A DNA stretch of 64,000 bases from Druceiella hillmani (GCA_039881145.1 JAYKKI010000003.1:9696501-9760500); one strand, 5' to 3'; shown: positions 25,170 to 37,770, counted from the stretch's first letter. Translations and numbers: made by a program. Notes: generated by a model from the sequence alone, not told the origin.

Positions 25170-26060
25170 ACTTCTCACTACTCAACAAAAAGCAAATATA
25201 TATGCACAACATTTTGAAAAACCTTCAAACCAATTGTCAATTATACTAGCAAATCAAGATCAATTCAAATAGAAGAATGAGGCAATTCATATGAAGCAAT
25301 TCAATAGAAGCATCAAGATGAAGCAATTCAAATAGAAGAAGTAAGATATTTTTCCTTAAAGAAGTAATGAACGAAATCAATGAAAACATCAACCAGAAAA
25401 AGCTCCTGGCTTTGTCTTTCTTACGTGTCACATACAGAAAAGACTCTCAAAAAGCTGATTTTCTGGTTCCGGTCTTATCCCTACTGCATAGAAGTGATAT
25501 TTTCATACTAGAAAATGACACTATTGCTATCTTTACGAAGAATACTGCCCCTTTATCAGCAGAAAAAATAAAGAAAAAAAAGTGAAGAGAATAATAACAA
25601 TCTCCAAGTAACATTTACAAAATTCATGAATATATCAACAATTGGAAATTAGAAAAAAAAATTACCATCAAAAGTACAAATCATTACAGTTAAAATTAAA
25701 AATATTCAAATACCATATTCATATACTTAAAATACTTGGGTATTACACTATACTCTAAACAAATCTGAAGAGTATAGGGCAAGAAAAAAGAGAACAACTA
25801 GTACTAAGATGCAAAATAACGTACTAAATGATTGAAAAGTACTCCAATATTTCTATACATGATAAGCTTTTATTTTCTAAGCAAATATTGCATAACTCTC
25901 GGACTATACCAGACCAAGCAATATTGCGATAATACAGAGATTCCAGAACAAAATACAGTGAAACATCGCAGACACTCCTTATTATGTGAAAAACAGTGGC
26001 TTCCATCGGGATCGGGACATGGAAACCATAACTAAAATTATGTTGAGGTTTACGTCATTC
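25170..26060 (+). pseudogene. Jockey-clade LINE ORF2 relic (RT 3' part)
   Basis: QKANIYAQHFEK (25184-25222) matches the segment between endonuclease and RT. EVMNEINENINQ then, after a frameshift, KKAPG (about 25397-25411) and LTCHIQKRLS match the RT 'EV ... KKAPG-D-ITG-x-LK-LP' block. PVLSLLHRSDIFILENDTIA (25468-25527) and IFTKNTA follow, the catalytic FADDTA being changed to FTKNTA. YLGITLYSKQI (25733-25766) is the 'KYLG-x-LD' block. NIAIIQRFQNKI (25920-25955) and HRDRDMETITKI (26004-26039) are the conserved C-terminal blocks. The RT region between KKAPG and the catalytic block is deleted. Jockey-type retrotransposons copy themselves by target-primed reverse transcription; this copy cannot. 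Confidence 0.92.
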
Positions 26061-26069
26061 AAGTTCTAG

Positions 26070-27667
26070 ACCGTACTGGTCTAATTAGAAGAACGAAGGT
26101 GACGAAACTCTTTGAATTATTATATTGGGCTAAGTGCAAATGCAGAGCTTAATGCTTCTACCTGCTACATGTGTAAAAGCCGTGTATAATAAAGTAAGAG
26201 ATGACATTTGGTAAGGTTTCAGTATTTAGAAATCTATTAATTTTTGAAAATGGATTAGAGAACAATTGTTCATTGGTCAGTCTTGGCCAGATTTGAATTC
26301 TTACAAAAAATACCATTATTGCTCATTTAATATATTTCAACATTCATTATGTTGGTCTTCGAACAGTCGTAGTAAATTGACCGGTTTTACTTCCGGTTTT
26401 TTTTCCGTAGTGTCTTATCATCTTTATGATGATGATCTGAATGTGTATGCTCATTTGGAACTTCTTTAGCAACTAAATTTTACACTCTTAAGTAGAATCG
26501 CGCTTTAATTGGTATGTTTGGCGTATATTTTATAACTCACTCAGAGAGCTTGTTAATTAACTCAACTAAGTTTGAAACTATATTCATTTATAGCCAAAGA
26601 TTTATTTCGATAGTCAAAGAGTTTAATTTACCAGAGCTTACACCAAGTTTAGTATTAGTCGAAATTTATACCGTTAAAATTTTACTGTATTTTTAGAAAA
26701 ATATAATTTCTCGAATGTTTTAAAAATTATATATAAAATAACACAAAATTTCACCTCAATTGCATATTTCTATCCCCTTTGATTAGTTATGAAGGTAAGA
26801 ATTAAAACACCAAAATTATTAATTTTTTTCATCTTTAAAACCGAAAGTAGGATCACTATAAAAAAAAGAAATAAATTGCATTTCAAATAATTGTGAATTT
26901 ACGACTGGTTTTACATATTCACCGTTCAGTTTTATACTTCATAGTAACTCACAATGGCATACATTAGGAGTTTTCAAGATTTACCTGGTAAAGCTTAAAC
27001 ATCCACTTCTTTCTCAAAGGTATGTCGTCTTCTATAAAAAAAATATGTCTTCCAAGCCGCAAAACTTTAAAATTAACCAAATCATGACAGTAAGTATTTA
27101 TAGACGCAATTTATGAAAAGTCATCCGAAACAACCTTTCTACTTTCTACTTTCCAACCAAACCTTTCTACTCTTTTACCATTTTTTCCATTTTCAATGCT
27201 AATATAGTATTTATAATTTTATTTTGAATATAAATTATATTGGTTTTCATTATAATGTTTTCTTCTTTTTCTAATTGTAATGAATGTTTATTAATTCATT
27301 GTATATTTCGTTTTATTTGGTAATTTTATTTATTTGTACCAGACTTTCCACAGCGTAACCATTACTTAAGATTTTCAAGTAATTTTTGGCCCACCTAATG
27401 ATTTCTCATATATCAAAATAAACTCCATATCCCCTTACACGATATGCAATATAGCACTTACTCATGAAAGTGAATATGTTTTATTCAAATAGAATGATGA
27501 AAGCAAAATAAAATGCCAATAAATGAGATAGATAAAATTAAAAATTAGATCGCATAAATTATGCGGAAACAAATTTTATTAAAGACGTGATTAATGTCAA
27601 GAAAAAGAGGTAATTATGGAAATACAGATATGAATAAGGTTAGAATGAAATGGGTGTATTAAGATAA
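26070..27667. other. AT-rich DNA, no gene seen
   Basis: May include the 3' end of the LINE (possible remnant to about 26130). No poly(A) tail or target duplication was delimited. Remaining frames of 60-67 codons carry no domain. Confidence 0.55.
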
Positions 27668-27705
27668 AAAAATATATCCTTGCATTGCTGCAAGGATATA
27701 TTTTT
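27668..27705. repeat. Perfect inverted repeat, 17-bp arms, 4-base loop
   Basis: AAAAATATATCCTTGCA (27668-27684), loop TTGC, TGCAAGGATATATTTTT (27689-27705). The G/C bases in the stem make coincidence unlikely. Size and loop are too small for a miRNA precursor. Confidence 0.97.
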
Positions 27706-28959
27706 GATCTTATCAATGAAGTCAATACGGATTTCATATAATTTAGTGTAGGTTTGAGTAAAAAAAAGGAAATTACCCGAACTACACCTTTCGACTCTAC
27801 GAAATCTGTCTGTTTATTCGTAGAAACATAAGTAATATCATAAAAATAACATGTGCAAGGAAGTCTGGAAATTTCAGTCACAATACAGAAGCTAACTTCT
27901 TGTTCAATTACTAAATTTACGTTGTCATAATATAATAAAATAATATACCTTGCTCGCCAAAAACACCGAAATGCTATAAAATGTTACGGTATCCGGAAAA
28001 AAACTATCAAATTTTTCTCAACCTTTCGCCATGTAAAAATTAACGGAATTTTAAAAATGTGTCACAAAGAAATTGGGAGCGATAAAATATTAGGTAAAAG
28101 CTTGGAAAAGCTTTTGTTTTTGAAGGCAGTTTAAAGGGCATAAGGGATTCATAATCTGAAAGTAATTTACCTGGAAGTAACCCTAATTAATGGTCAGCTT
28201 AGGAAATACTTTTGTAATGAATTGCGGTCGGTTCGCAGATGCGTTTATTTTCGTAGGAGACGAAAAATATAATTTATGTACCGCAATTTTAAAATTTTAC
28301 CACTTTAAAATATATTTCACTAATTTTGTGGGTATTTGTATTAAATCAAAGGCAAAGGATAATACCTTTTATTATACACTCTTGCATAAAAAACTGGCGG
28401 TTTTGATTTTGTCATATTATTAACAAAATATTATTTATTAAGAGGTGGTACTGGCAGGTATAATGTATTCAGGCGCATAAAAACGAACATTGTAAATTTG
28501 AAATTTATTTTTTTTTAATGAAAATTCCTTTCACTGACAAAAACGTATTTTTTGGCGGCAAATGAAATCCAATATATTCAATAGTATTCCATTTTTAATG
28601 TACCAATATGAAAACGCTCGTCTGTGGACTTTACATCGTTTTTTTTTATTCGCATTTTTAATGACTGAAGTAGGTAAAAACGACATCTCAATAATAAATA
28701 ACAATATTCTCATCAAATCGCCATATAAAATGCATCAAATAATAATAAAATATTTTTTTGCAAAAGAGTTTATTAATTTATTTTAGTTTACAGTTGTTTT
28801 ATCCCCGATAGAATTTATGTACACAAATTGTACTAACTAATTTATGATACATTCTCTAGTCGTGAGGATTTTGTTGAACATTCGTTGATTTACAGTAATA
28901 ACATTTACACGACAAAAAATATTTAAATTATAATTGTTTTTATGTTACTTAAAAAAATA
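27706..28959. other. AT-rich DNA, no gene seen
   Basis: No recognisable feature; overlapping short frames on both strands at 28190-28786 lack domains. Confidence 0.6.
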
Positions 28960-28960
28960 A

Positions 28961-29038
<78 letters not shown>

Positions 29039-29039
29039 G
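28960..29039. repeat. (TA)n microsatellite
   Basis: Alternating AT with one GTATAT interruption, followed directly by GACGTGGCACGCGTG, a short GC-rich motif. Confidence 0.98.
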
Positions 29040-30519
29040 ACGTGGCACGCGTGTAAAAGTCACTTGTGTTAGATTTTTTGGACTTAGTATCTCTCATTTT
29101 CCGAAGCATAAAAATGAAAGAAACTAAATAAATGATTTACTAAGTTATCTCTTCTGAATAATCAAGTCAAGAAAACTTTTTTAAAAATCCTCCAAACTTT
29201 TTCAATAAATTTTTTCACTAAGTGATGCGTGGGAACAAACGTTTTTAAAGAGTGAAAATAATATTCTGTGCGGGAGAAAGTTGAAAAGAAAAAAGGGGAA
29301 AGAAAAGTAATTTTTAAATATCTGTATGATTAAAGAAAGGAGTAAGTAAAAATATCCACTCGTATCCATCAGTTATTGAATTAACTTCAATCACTGAAGG
29401 AGTTAAAGAGTACTCTGCGTATCTCGGGCTTCAACGAATTTTTCGAAAATATGAATAATTTATCAAATTACCGCCTCTATTCTAACGCCATATTATGCAA
29501 ATATGATATTAATGAAAAGTTTTGTGATTATAGTAAGGTCTATAGTAAAGAACAAATGGTATTACAAAACAAATATAAATTACAAAAGTCGATATTTTTG
29601 TTCCAACATCAATAAATGAGGGCTTAGTTCAATATCCGAGCTTAACTCCTAATGCGGTCAATACACCCGTAATACCGAACGAGATAACAGAGAAATGCTT
29701 GAAGCTTACATGGTAACGCCGATCGAAATAGAGATTTGTGATTACTGATATTTGAACCTAGCAGTATTTTACAGACTACTTTAACGCGATCTTTTTGTTG
29801 TCCTTTTTTCTAAAAGAAAACTTGCAAATTTATCAGATTGATTTTTTATTTTATTGTTTGTCAGTAAACCAGGATTTATTTCTTTATGTGTAAATATAAC
29901 ATATAATTTCATAAATTGTTCAATTTTGTAAACATCATATTGTATGATATCATCAAAATAAAATTGATTGAAAAAGTGACATATAAATTGCAAAACGATT
30001 AAGACACATACATGTTTGTGCAGTAAAAGCAAACAAGTAAAACGTGCATAAACTTTACACCTGCTTAAAAGGTGTTGTGCTACAATATTGCTACTTATAT
30101 TGCCCCTTTAGAAGATATCGTACGATGATAAAGAAAATGTTTTTTATTGGTAATGGAATTATGAAGAATACTTTCTCAAAGTAATGCGACGAATTATACG
30201 CATAATAAAATGAAAAAAAAAATTACGTCAATATTTCAAAGATTTTCAGCTAACTTATTAGCGATATTAAATTTGAAAAAAAATATTTTCTAATAGTTTT
30301 TCTCGCTCTATTTTTCTGCACTTGGTATTATTTCATCCTATGAATAATGTATTGAGTCGATTTTTCGTTAAAAAATTGGAAATTTTGTTTATAAAATTTC
30401 GATTTTTGATTATCTCGAAAACCTCCGAATTTTTTCACGATAATGAATAATGTTTTATGACTAGAATTACGAGAGGAATCGACCGTGAAAATATGTTTTA
30501 AGGAATAACACAGTCTATA
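29040..30519. other. AT-rich DNA, no gene seen
   Basis: No recognisable feature beyond poly-A/T runs. Confidence 0.6.
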
Positions 30520-30630
30520 TATGTACACATGTATGCATGCAGGCACACACGCACACTCACACGCATGCACTTCGGCACACACATAGTTACGTACACTTAA
30601 GTGCGGACACATGCCCACGTCACGTCCATA
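30520..30630. repeat. Imperfect CA/TG-type alternating tract
   Basis: A stretch of alternating purine-pyrimidine with repeated CACAC, GCATGC and CGCAC units (for example GGCACACACGCACACTCACA at 30542-30561). Degraded microsatellite; Z-DNA-prone composition. A 96-codon minus-strand frame whose Cys/His-rich N-terminus derives from this tract is not credible as a gene. Confidence 0.8.
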
Positions 30631-32034
30631 TACAGGCCAGATTTTTCAAATCCATGGATGAAAAATTAAAAATTTATAGAGGGCGAGACCAATTTTATTC
30701 ACTTTGACGTTATGTTCCGAAAAAGTCGTATGATATGCGCTAAATTAAATCTTTCATCTTAACTTTATGTTTACGGATCTACCTTTATATGCTAAATTGA
30801 GACGAAAAGGAACAGAATAAATATTTTTAAAAATTTTGGAATTTATAACAGTTTGTTGACCTTTATTTGAACTATCTACTTATAAAACTGAATGCACATG
30901 GACCCAAAAACTGTAAAAAGGTTAGGTTCTGTGATAGATTAGTGGAAATAGGATGCATGTAATGAAATTTAGTAGAGTTCTTTGTCTCACTACGGTAGTC
31001 TGAAGAGAAAAATTATTCTTTTAAAAAAATTAAAACCAGAATTTTATTCACATATTTATAAAATGTTGAATAAAATTTTCAGGAAAGTAAGGTGGTTTTA
31101 AATTTCATTTATTTTGCATTTAGTATAGTAATTAAATCTGTTTGCGTTTCAATTCTTGGCAAGTAATCACTACTTGTTTATATATTTTCTGGCCTCGCTT
31201 CCATTTCTTCTCTTGAGAATGAAACCATTAAGTCTCTGTAGTTCTCAATTTTGACCGGATAGTTTGACAACTCTATTAATATCAAGTGTGTTTGATCATT
31301 TATGTCTTTAAAATTCCAACAACCGTTACTCAATTAAACTTCAAATATATTAAACGTTTGAAAATTTGAAAAAAATTTAAATTCCTTTAGTTTTTCCAAA
31401 CAAAACACTCATAGTGATATAAAGAAATGTGATACAAAGAAATCACGTTATAAATTTGAATTTCTATCAGAAAATATTTTTTTTTTAATATTGTAGTCAT
31501 TTCTTTATTTAACATATAGGCTTTTGTTAAAATAACATAGCAAGACACAAACATATACACACAAATATAAGAGTTTAATGAATTTCTATTCAAAACAAAA
31601 AATTATAAACAAATGTTTATAAAGTTCGTGTCCCGTGTTTTGACTTGCTTAAATTGTTACACTCACATATATTAATTTTAAATTTAGTAAAAACAGTGAT
31701 AATAACATTAAAAGTACATTTTTATCCATTCAAGGCCCATTCTTATCCTAATCGGGTGTTTATACAAAAATGATTCATTTTGAATTGTATGTCAATGCCA
31801 CAATTTCGGGAAGACTGTATATATCATTTTATTACTAGTCTAAATAAAACATTTAAATTTTTAACATAAAATCCCACTTAATAATATTTATGTTAGGTAA
31901 AAATTTAGTAGATAAAAAGCTTAAAGGTTGAAGAAAATATATAAATAGACGTAACGACAATTACCCCTCATACATTAAAACAACTGTATACTTATAATTG
32001 AAATGTTTCTAAATTTGAATATTCTCGTGATTTT
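30631..32034. other. AT-rich DNA, no gene seen
   Basis: No recognisable gene, RNA or repeat. Confidence 0.6.
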
Positions 32035-32200
32035 CGAGATTCGAAAAGCGCATTTACGATGAGGCAAGTGGTGAAACGTGCATCCCGGCAAGCAATGTCT
32101 CCAGAGACAGTCTATGAATCGCGGTGCTACCAAGGCTCTATATGATTTAATGTCTACAGCCCGAGCATTGGTTAGTTGAATTACGTGAGCTAGCATACTC
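32035..32200. promoter_or_regulatory. GC-richer island, candidate conserved noncoding element
   Basis: Abrupt rise in GC with CpG and mixed sequence (GTGCATCCCGGCAAGCAATG at 32079-32098) inside AT-rich flanks. No coding signature; the 73-codon minus-strand frame spanning it is unrecognised. Regulatory role is inference from composition. Confidence 0.3.
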
Positions 32201-32412
32201 TAAAGGTGGGTAGCGGTTCAAATTCTTTAACGGAAAGTGTTACAGGAAAGGAATTAGTGTATACAATTTCCTATGTGACTTTGTATATAATTACGGTACA
32301 TAATCAGCGGTAGTAATATAATATCACTTCATTTTTGAAAATATAATAACACAGTATGATATCAAAAAATTGCAAGGGGATAAAACTTTATTCAATATAT
32401 TTGATTCTTCAG

Positions 32413-32549
<137 letters not shown>

Positions 32550-33158
32550 TTTTTACTTTTTTTTCCTTAAACGTAATGTAAATTAAAGCAACTATGTCAC
32601 CTCATACACTTGTCCCATCAATCACGTATAATCCAGCAATATGTTGTCTTAAATTAGTCGCTTAGTTTATGAAATAATTAAACTTTAAATTTTGTATGAA
32701 ATTACAATTATGTTTAAATTAACGCCCTATAACATTTACAATAAATATCAGTTTGGCAACGCGGTACGCCTAATGCAAACTTTGCAAACTATCAAGTGTC
32801 AAAATGACATGTCACTTATCAGTTTCAAAAAACATTTTTTTTATCACCCGTCCATAGTAATGAAAATACAAATTATTTTGTTTTAGAATGTATTTACACT
32901 TAGCTTATATTTTCTGTCTCCGTGTTAAGTACCTTCCCCGTACTTACCGCATTTTCGCACCGACGACAATAATTTTGATACTAATGTAACGAATAATGTA
33001 CGCTGTGCGGCCGGTATTCGAGTTTTGCTCCCTTCTAAAATGAGTTAGTACATTTTGTTCCATATTTATCTATATTGTTGGGGAAGTATCACCTGATATC
33101 ACTGAAATGACCGAAGTATTCCGATGTACCGAAGTTTCCTTACTTTACATACTAAATG

Positions 33159-33162
<4 letters not shown>

Positions 33163-33248
<86 letters not shown>
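33163..33248. repeat. (TA)n microsatellite
   Basis: Uninterrupted alternating AT of about 85 bases, the purest array in the window, lying 49 bases upstream of a perfect 13-bp-arm hairpin. Confidence 0.98.
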
Positions 33249-33253
<5 letters not shown>

Positions 33254-33296
33254 GTAAAAATATTACATAGAAATTAAACTATAAGGTGTATGCACC

Positions 33297-33324
33297 AAAG
33301 TTGATGGGTGTACCCATCAACTTT
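33297..33324. repeat. Perfect inverted repeat, 13-bp arms, 2-base loop
   Basis: AAAGTTGATGGGT (33297-33309), GT, ACCCATCAACTTT (33312-33324). The GC content of the stem argues against chance. In-vivo extrusion would need the supercoiling that the neighbouring (TA)n tract could also absorb. Confidence 0.97.
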
Positions 33325-34354
33325 CCGCTATTTGATAGGCAATAATAATATAGGTACAGCGTAAAGATGGCTGGTGACGTAGATTTAAAAAATGACAAAA
33401 TCTTTTGGACGATACTTCAGCCATTTTCTTTTTGTAAATTATTTCTGAATAAGGGATAATCAGATGACTTAATGTCGAATAAATATTAGCAAAACTATTA
33501 GCAGAACCTAACTCCTGTAATTTTTGGCACGTATACTTTACGGTATCTAGTTTAGTGTTCCCACAAAGAAATAAAATTTGATCCTGTTGACTATTTAATT
33601 TGTTAGTTATACGATGTAATGACTGAGTGAATCCCGGTATTCAGAATAGATCTCTTCAAAAGTAGCTTCAAATGAAAAAAACGAACTTCGAAAAAAAATC
33701 ATTCCGTGAAATTATAAATATTGCAACGCATTACGCAAGTTCCAAAGTATTTATCTCAATATATATTACACTAATATTACCAATTATCATAATTAGGTTC
33801 TTAAATTCAAGGAAATACAAGCTATTTTGATTAAATAAAACAATTTTGATTGGATATGAAACAATTTTCACTGCACTTTCAGTACAATCGAAATTTTTAA
33901 TATGTTGCTATTTAAAATGCCGTCATTTATTCCTAAGGAGTCATATTTAAGGGTATTTTAAGGTTCCATTGTAATTCAAAACATTTTTATACAAGTCTGT
34001 CATTTGAGATAGTTCTACCTTTCTAAAATGTTAGTGTTATGTACAAACAATTTTGCAAGTGTTTGCTTCTTTATGTCGTTATTCTCGTTTATCATATTAA
34101 TCATATGTAAAAAAACAAATCATTCACCTTATATGTAAAATCTCCAAAATGTTATTGATTCTGCATAAGATATTGAGCTTAAAATGAAAAATTTAATTAC
34201 ATTACATAAATAATAAACCACCATCTATTAAATAGCTCCTTACCTATACAATAAAACATAGAAAGTAAATAATTATTAATTAATTAGCGCCTTTCTTTTA
34301 TCAATACGGAATATACAGCACTAGAATATAGAATTAAATATACTAAAACGCATA
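33325..34354. other. AT-rich DNA, no gene seen
   Basis: Nothing recognisable. Confidence 0.6.
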
Positions 34355-34420
34355 CAAAAATGCACTGGACAAACGGCGCCACCGTGCTGCAGCGCCGCGC
34401 TTGTGGCCGGTGTGTTTTTT
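34355..34420. promoter_or_regulatory. Short GC-rich island
   Basis: AACGGCGCCACCGTGCTGCA (34371-34390) continues into GCGCCGCGCTTGTGGCCGGT, by far the most GC-rich 50 bases of this part of the window, with several CpGs. No frame or RNA gene recognised. Confidence 0.35.
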
Positions 34421-34769
34421 TACTATTAAATTAGTTGATTTTTATTTATATATACTTACATTATTGCATATACTACTATTGCACCGAATTAAATGAGGTA
34501 TGTTTTAATGAGCAAAAATTATTCAATCAACAATGATATTTTATTTCCACGTTGCCCAATCGTACCCCAATCGTTCCCCAATCATTTCAAAAATGAGTAA
34601 TAGATCAATCGTAAATAAATAAATAAATCGACGAAATGTTTACAGTTTACTTTTTACACGCCACTTACAAAATAAATGATACTGCCATTTTTTGGCATGT
34701 GTATTCTCATTTCACTTCTTATTCTATCATGCTTATGTGTCTCTCCCGGTTATTAGTTAAGTACCTATT

Positions 34770-34880
34770 TTCGGTCCTTCTTGCGATTCAATCGTAACAT
34801 TCTGACGTCACGAACATTGCATGAAAGATGTTGCGATCATTTTACTCTCATTGCGCCCAAAAAGTTTCACTTCAATAATC
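34770..34880. promoter_or_regulatory. Island with consensus CRE palindrome
   Basis: TGACGTCA at 34803-34810 is a perfect cAMP-response-element palindrome (CREB/ATF bZIP site), within a stretch that is GC-richer than the flanks and contains repeated ATTGC-type motifs. Functional role is inference. Confidence 0.3.
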
Positions 34881-35399
34881 ACAGCATTAATATATGAACC
34901 AAGATTCACCGACTGAAAGTCAAGCTTGTAACCACTCGACAGTAGATCAGTACAATAACAAATAATCAATTTAGATATAGGTACTGTTACTTGAAATTTC
35001 CGACGTTAATTCTCCTTAGTGGTTTTGTGGAGCGTACCGATAATTTTACAAATTGATGAAATAAATGAAGTATTTAAACATCAAAATCATGATGCCGTAT
35101 AGATCTAAGGTGATATAACGTATCACACACATATATCCTAATGGACGCTACCAAAAAATTTATATTTCTTCGCTTGTGGAATCGGTTAAAAAGATAAACC
35201 TGTATTTTTTTAAGAAGTTTTATTTCATAAGTAGATTTTTAATCAATAAATCCACGATATTTTAATAGATACTCCAGGCCCTTCGCTTTTGCATTCTTTG
35301 GCATTATTCATCTACTTCCAGGTAATAAAGTCTCGTTTATTATAATAGGCGAAATCATAAAAATATCCACAAAAACACAAAATCACCTTTTATTTTCAG

Positions 35400-35740
35400 C
35401 GGTAATCTTGAATGGTCATAATTTGTTTAAGTCTGCGTTACGATAAACAACGTGGCCCATAAGCCTCAATGACGAATATATAAAAGTATCATTTCAAAAC
35501 AAAATCCAATTAAAATTTGTGTTTTAAAATAATATTATTAACACACCTACTTGGAATATAAATAAAATAATAATTGGAGAAACGAATACCAATATATTTT
35601 ACTATAGCACGTGGGAGTCGAAACTATTATATTGATGTAATTACTCCTCATAATGATGTTTTCAGCTGGAAATGGTTTAATACAATTTTTTTCACAACGG
35701 CGGCGATGCTTAATCGTCGCGTTTATAACCTGTCTGGAAC
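35400..35740. promoter_or_regulatory. Mixed-composition island, candidate regulatory DNA
   Basis: Two less AT-biased blocks (about 35400-35480 and 35600-35735, the second with GGCGGCGATGCTTAATCGTC at 35700-35719) flank AT-rich DNA. A 68-codon frame at 35574-35780 spans the second block but has no recognisable domain. Confidence 0.25.
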
Positions 35741-36137
35741 TTATCTAACTACATTTTGTAAAATGAATTTTATTATGTAAATCTCTTTGACAGATTAATT
35801 TAAGTCTTTTCTGTTCCACTATAAGACTTATTTATCATTTGATCTGATTTTAGGTTAAAATATTATTAAATTGATCACTCAGGATATTTAACTCTAGACC
35901 TTATAACTTTCAAAAGTTAACAAAAATTAATACAGAAGAATCAATTTTTGGGTATTCTAATAGCAGAAGTAAACCATATTGATAACAACTTTCAGCAAAA
36001 CGTAGACAAAATACAATATTTTGTGTTTAATTTTTACTCATCCCTAATTGTAAATTACAATGTCGCTGAGTATTATCTTGGCTTTTCTCAATTTACTCCT
36101 ATAATCAAAATCCTATTAAATTTGCTCTGCCGTGTCG

Positions 36138-36183
36138 ATCGACCTTAGCATAGGCGATTTAAATGGCTTATGCTAAGGTCGAT
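36138..36183. repeat. Perfect inverted repeat, 15-bp arms, 16-base loop
   Basis: ATCGACCTTAGCATA (36138-36152) and TATGCTAAGGTCGAT (36169-36183) are exact reverse complements. Mixed base composition in the stem makes this a genuine inverted duplication. Confidence 0.96.
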
Positions 36184-37095
36184 GTTTCTTCTTAAAATCG
36201 TTTAAACTCATGTTTTCATATTTATTTCCCTTATCATATATCGAATCCAGTGGCTTCATGTATTTTTCGAAATAATATTTAGGTCAATCGACCTCACACA
36301 TTCCGGTGAAGTCCATTTGGAGTTGTGTTATGATAAGTTCATTGAGTTAGGTATACTTATTTTCCTTTGAAGTGGAAATTTAATATTATTAGGAAAACTA
36401 AAATATGATCCAGACCTGTTTATCTTCCATTTTTATTCGAGCCGCTGATAAACTTCAATAATTCGCTGTTTTTCTTAGTTAAAGTTTTTAGATAGTTGCA
36501 AATTTGTAGTGATAGAATTTTTTCCGTAGGATATTACAATAGTACGAGGGTTTCCAAATATAAAGATCTATGATAGAAACTCTTAAGGAGCCTAAGAATT
36601 TACTCGCATTTGTGGCTGATGACTGATTTATAGCTTCATTATCATTTAAAAACAAGTCTATAACTTTCAATATCATACCAACTATTAAATAAAACTGAAA
36701 TTCATTAAAATTCAAATAACAGTCGTGTTACCTATCAGCAATATATATATATATATATATATATATTAATGTCAAAACATCATTAAAAAAATCCGGTTGA
36801 TACGATGGCAAAAACCGTAATGTTTTCCCAAGAAGTAAACGTATTTTAAAATATTTAGGAGTATTTTACAATTAAAGCATCGTCCTTTATGGAGCGTATG
36901 AGAAACGAAAGAAATATTGATATTGTTCAATCTTAGTCCCTTATCAATAAAACAACTCAATAAAATATATTATATTTTTATATATAATAAAGAGATGCAA
37001 CATTATGGCTTTCGGCGTGGTTGGATGTATTGATGTTTATTAGTTCTATTATAAAACCCAAATGACTGGACCGATTAAAGGGAAATGAGGTGAAA
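36184..37095. other. AT-rich DNA with a short (TA)n, no gene seen
   Basis: A 26-base (TA)n lies at 36741-36766. The remaining frames are short and featureless. Confidence 0.65.
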
Positions 37096-37151
37096 TTGGT
37101 CTTGGTGTCATCACTGTCAGAGTTTGGTCTTGGTGTCATCACTGTCATAGT
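37096..37151. repeat. 28-bp tandem duplication
   Basis: TTGGTCTTGGTGTCATCACTGTCAGAGT-type unit, present twice in perfect tandem (37096-37123 and 37124-37151) with a single G to T difference. Recent replication slippage or unequal exchange. Confidence 0.97.
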
Positions 37152-37439
37152 TTCGGAATAATTTTTTTATTAATTCCAGTAATTCGCGTATCCTGATAGA
37201 AAGTTTTGGAAAATAAAAAAATAAATAATAACAAAAATTAACTTTTCCATATATTAAAAAATTTCATAATATAACTAATTTTAGCAATTAAAAAAAAATT
37301 AAACTTATTAAATATTTTTTGATAGCTTACTGATTAACTTGCTTAATATGTATGTCACTAAATACGTAATTTCGTCTTTGTATTCTCTAATAAACTACGT
37401 AGCAAATATTAAAATTTGAAGTGGACGGAATGTAATTTA

Positions 37440-37770
37440 ATTAGCTAATTCACCCATAACCAATTCCTGACTCTTTCCTTTATGAACATAAAATAAGTCA
37501 GCTATGTACCAAATTTGAAGTTTCTAGGCCAAAATGTCTAAGTCGTTTGGATGTTTTGATAATCTCTCAATTTGTCAGTGAGTCAGTGCAAAAATAGTAA
37601 TTTTTTGAAGTCTAAGTACCAGAATATATCAAAATGAAATTTGTTAATTTTGTATCCATGTCGTGAATTATCTGATTACTTCAAACAATTTACCTCTTTT
37701 GGTCAAGTAGGTAGTGGGATAAAGGTGAGTTAGAAAAAACTCCTAAAGTTCCCTATAAAAAAGACACAGG
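37440..37770. repeat. Possible interspersed repeat (arthropod 'gtaccaaatttgaag' type)
   Basis: TATGTACCAAATTTGAAGTT (37503-37522), followed by TTTCTAGG and a GTCAGTGAGTCAGTGC phrase at 37575-37590, resembles a class of abundant insect interspersed repeats that carry this wording. I recognise the style but cannot name the family or fix its ends. Confidence 0.35.

Noticed and set aside
30328..30618. 96-codon minus-strand frame with a Cys/His-rich start, at first sight a zinc-finger or toxin-like peptide
   Set aside because: The Cys/His residues come from the CA/TG alternating tract; no spacing pattern of a real motif.
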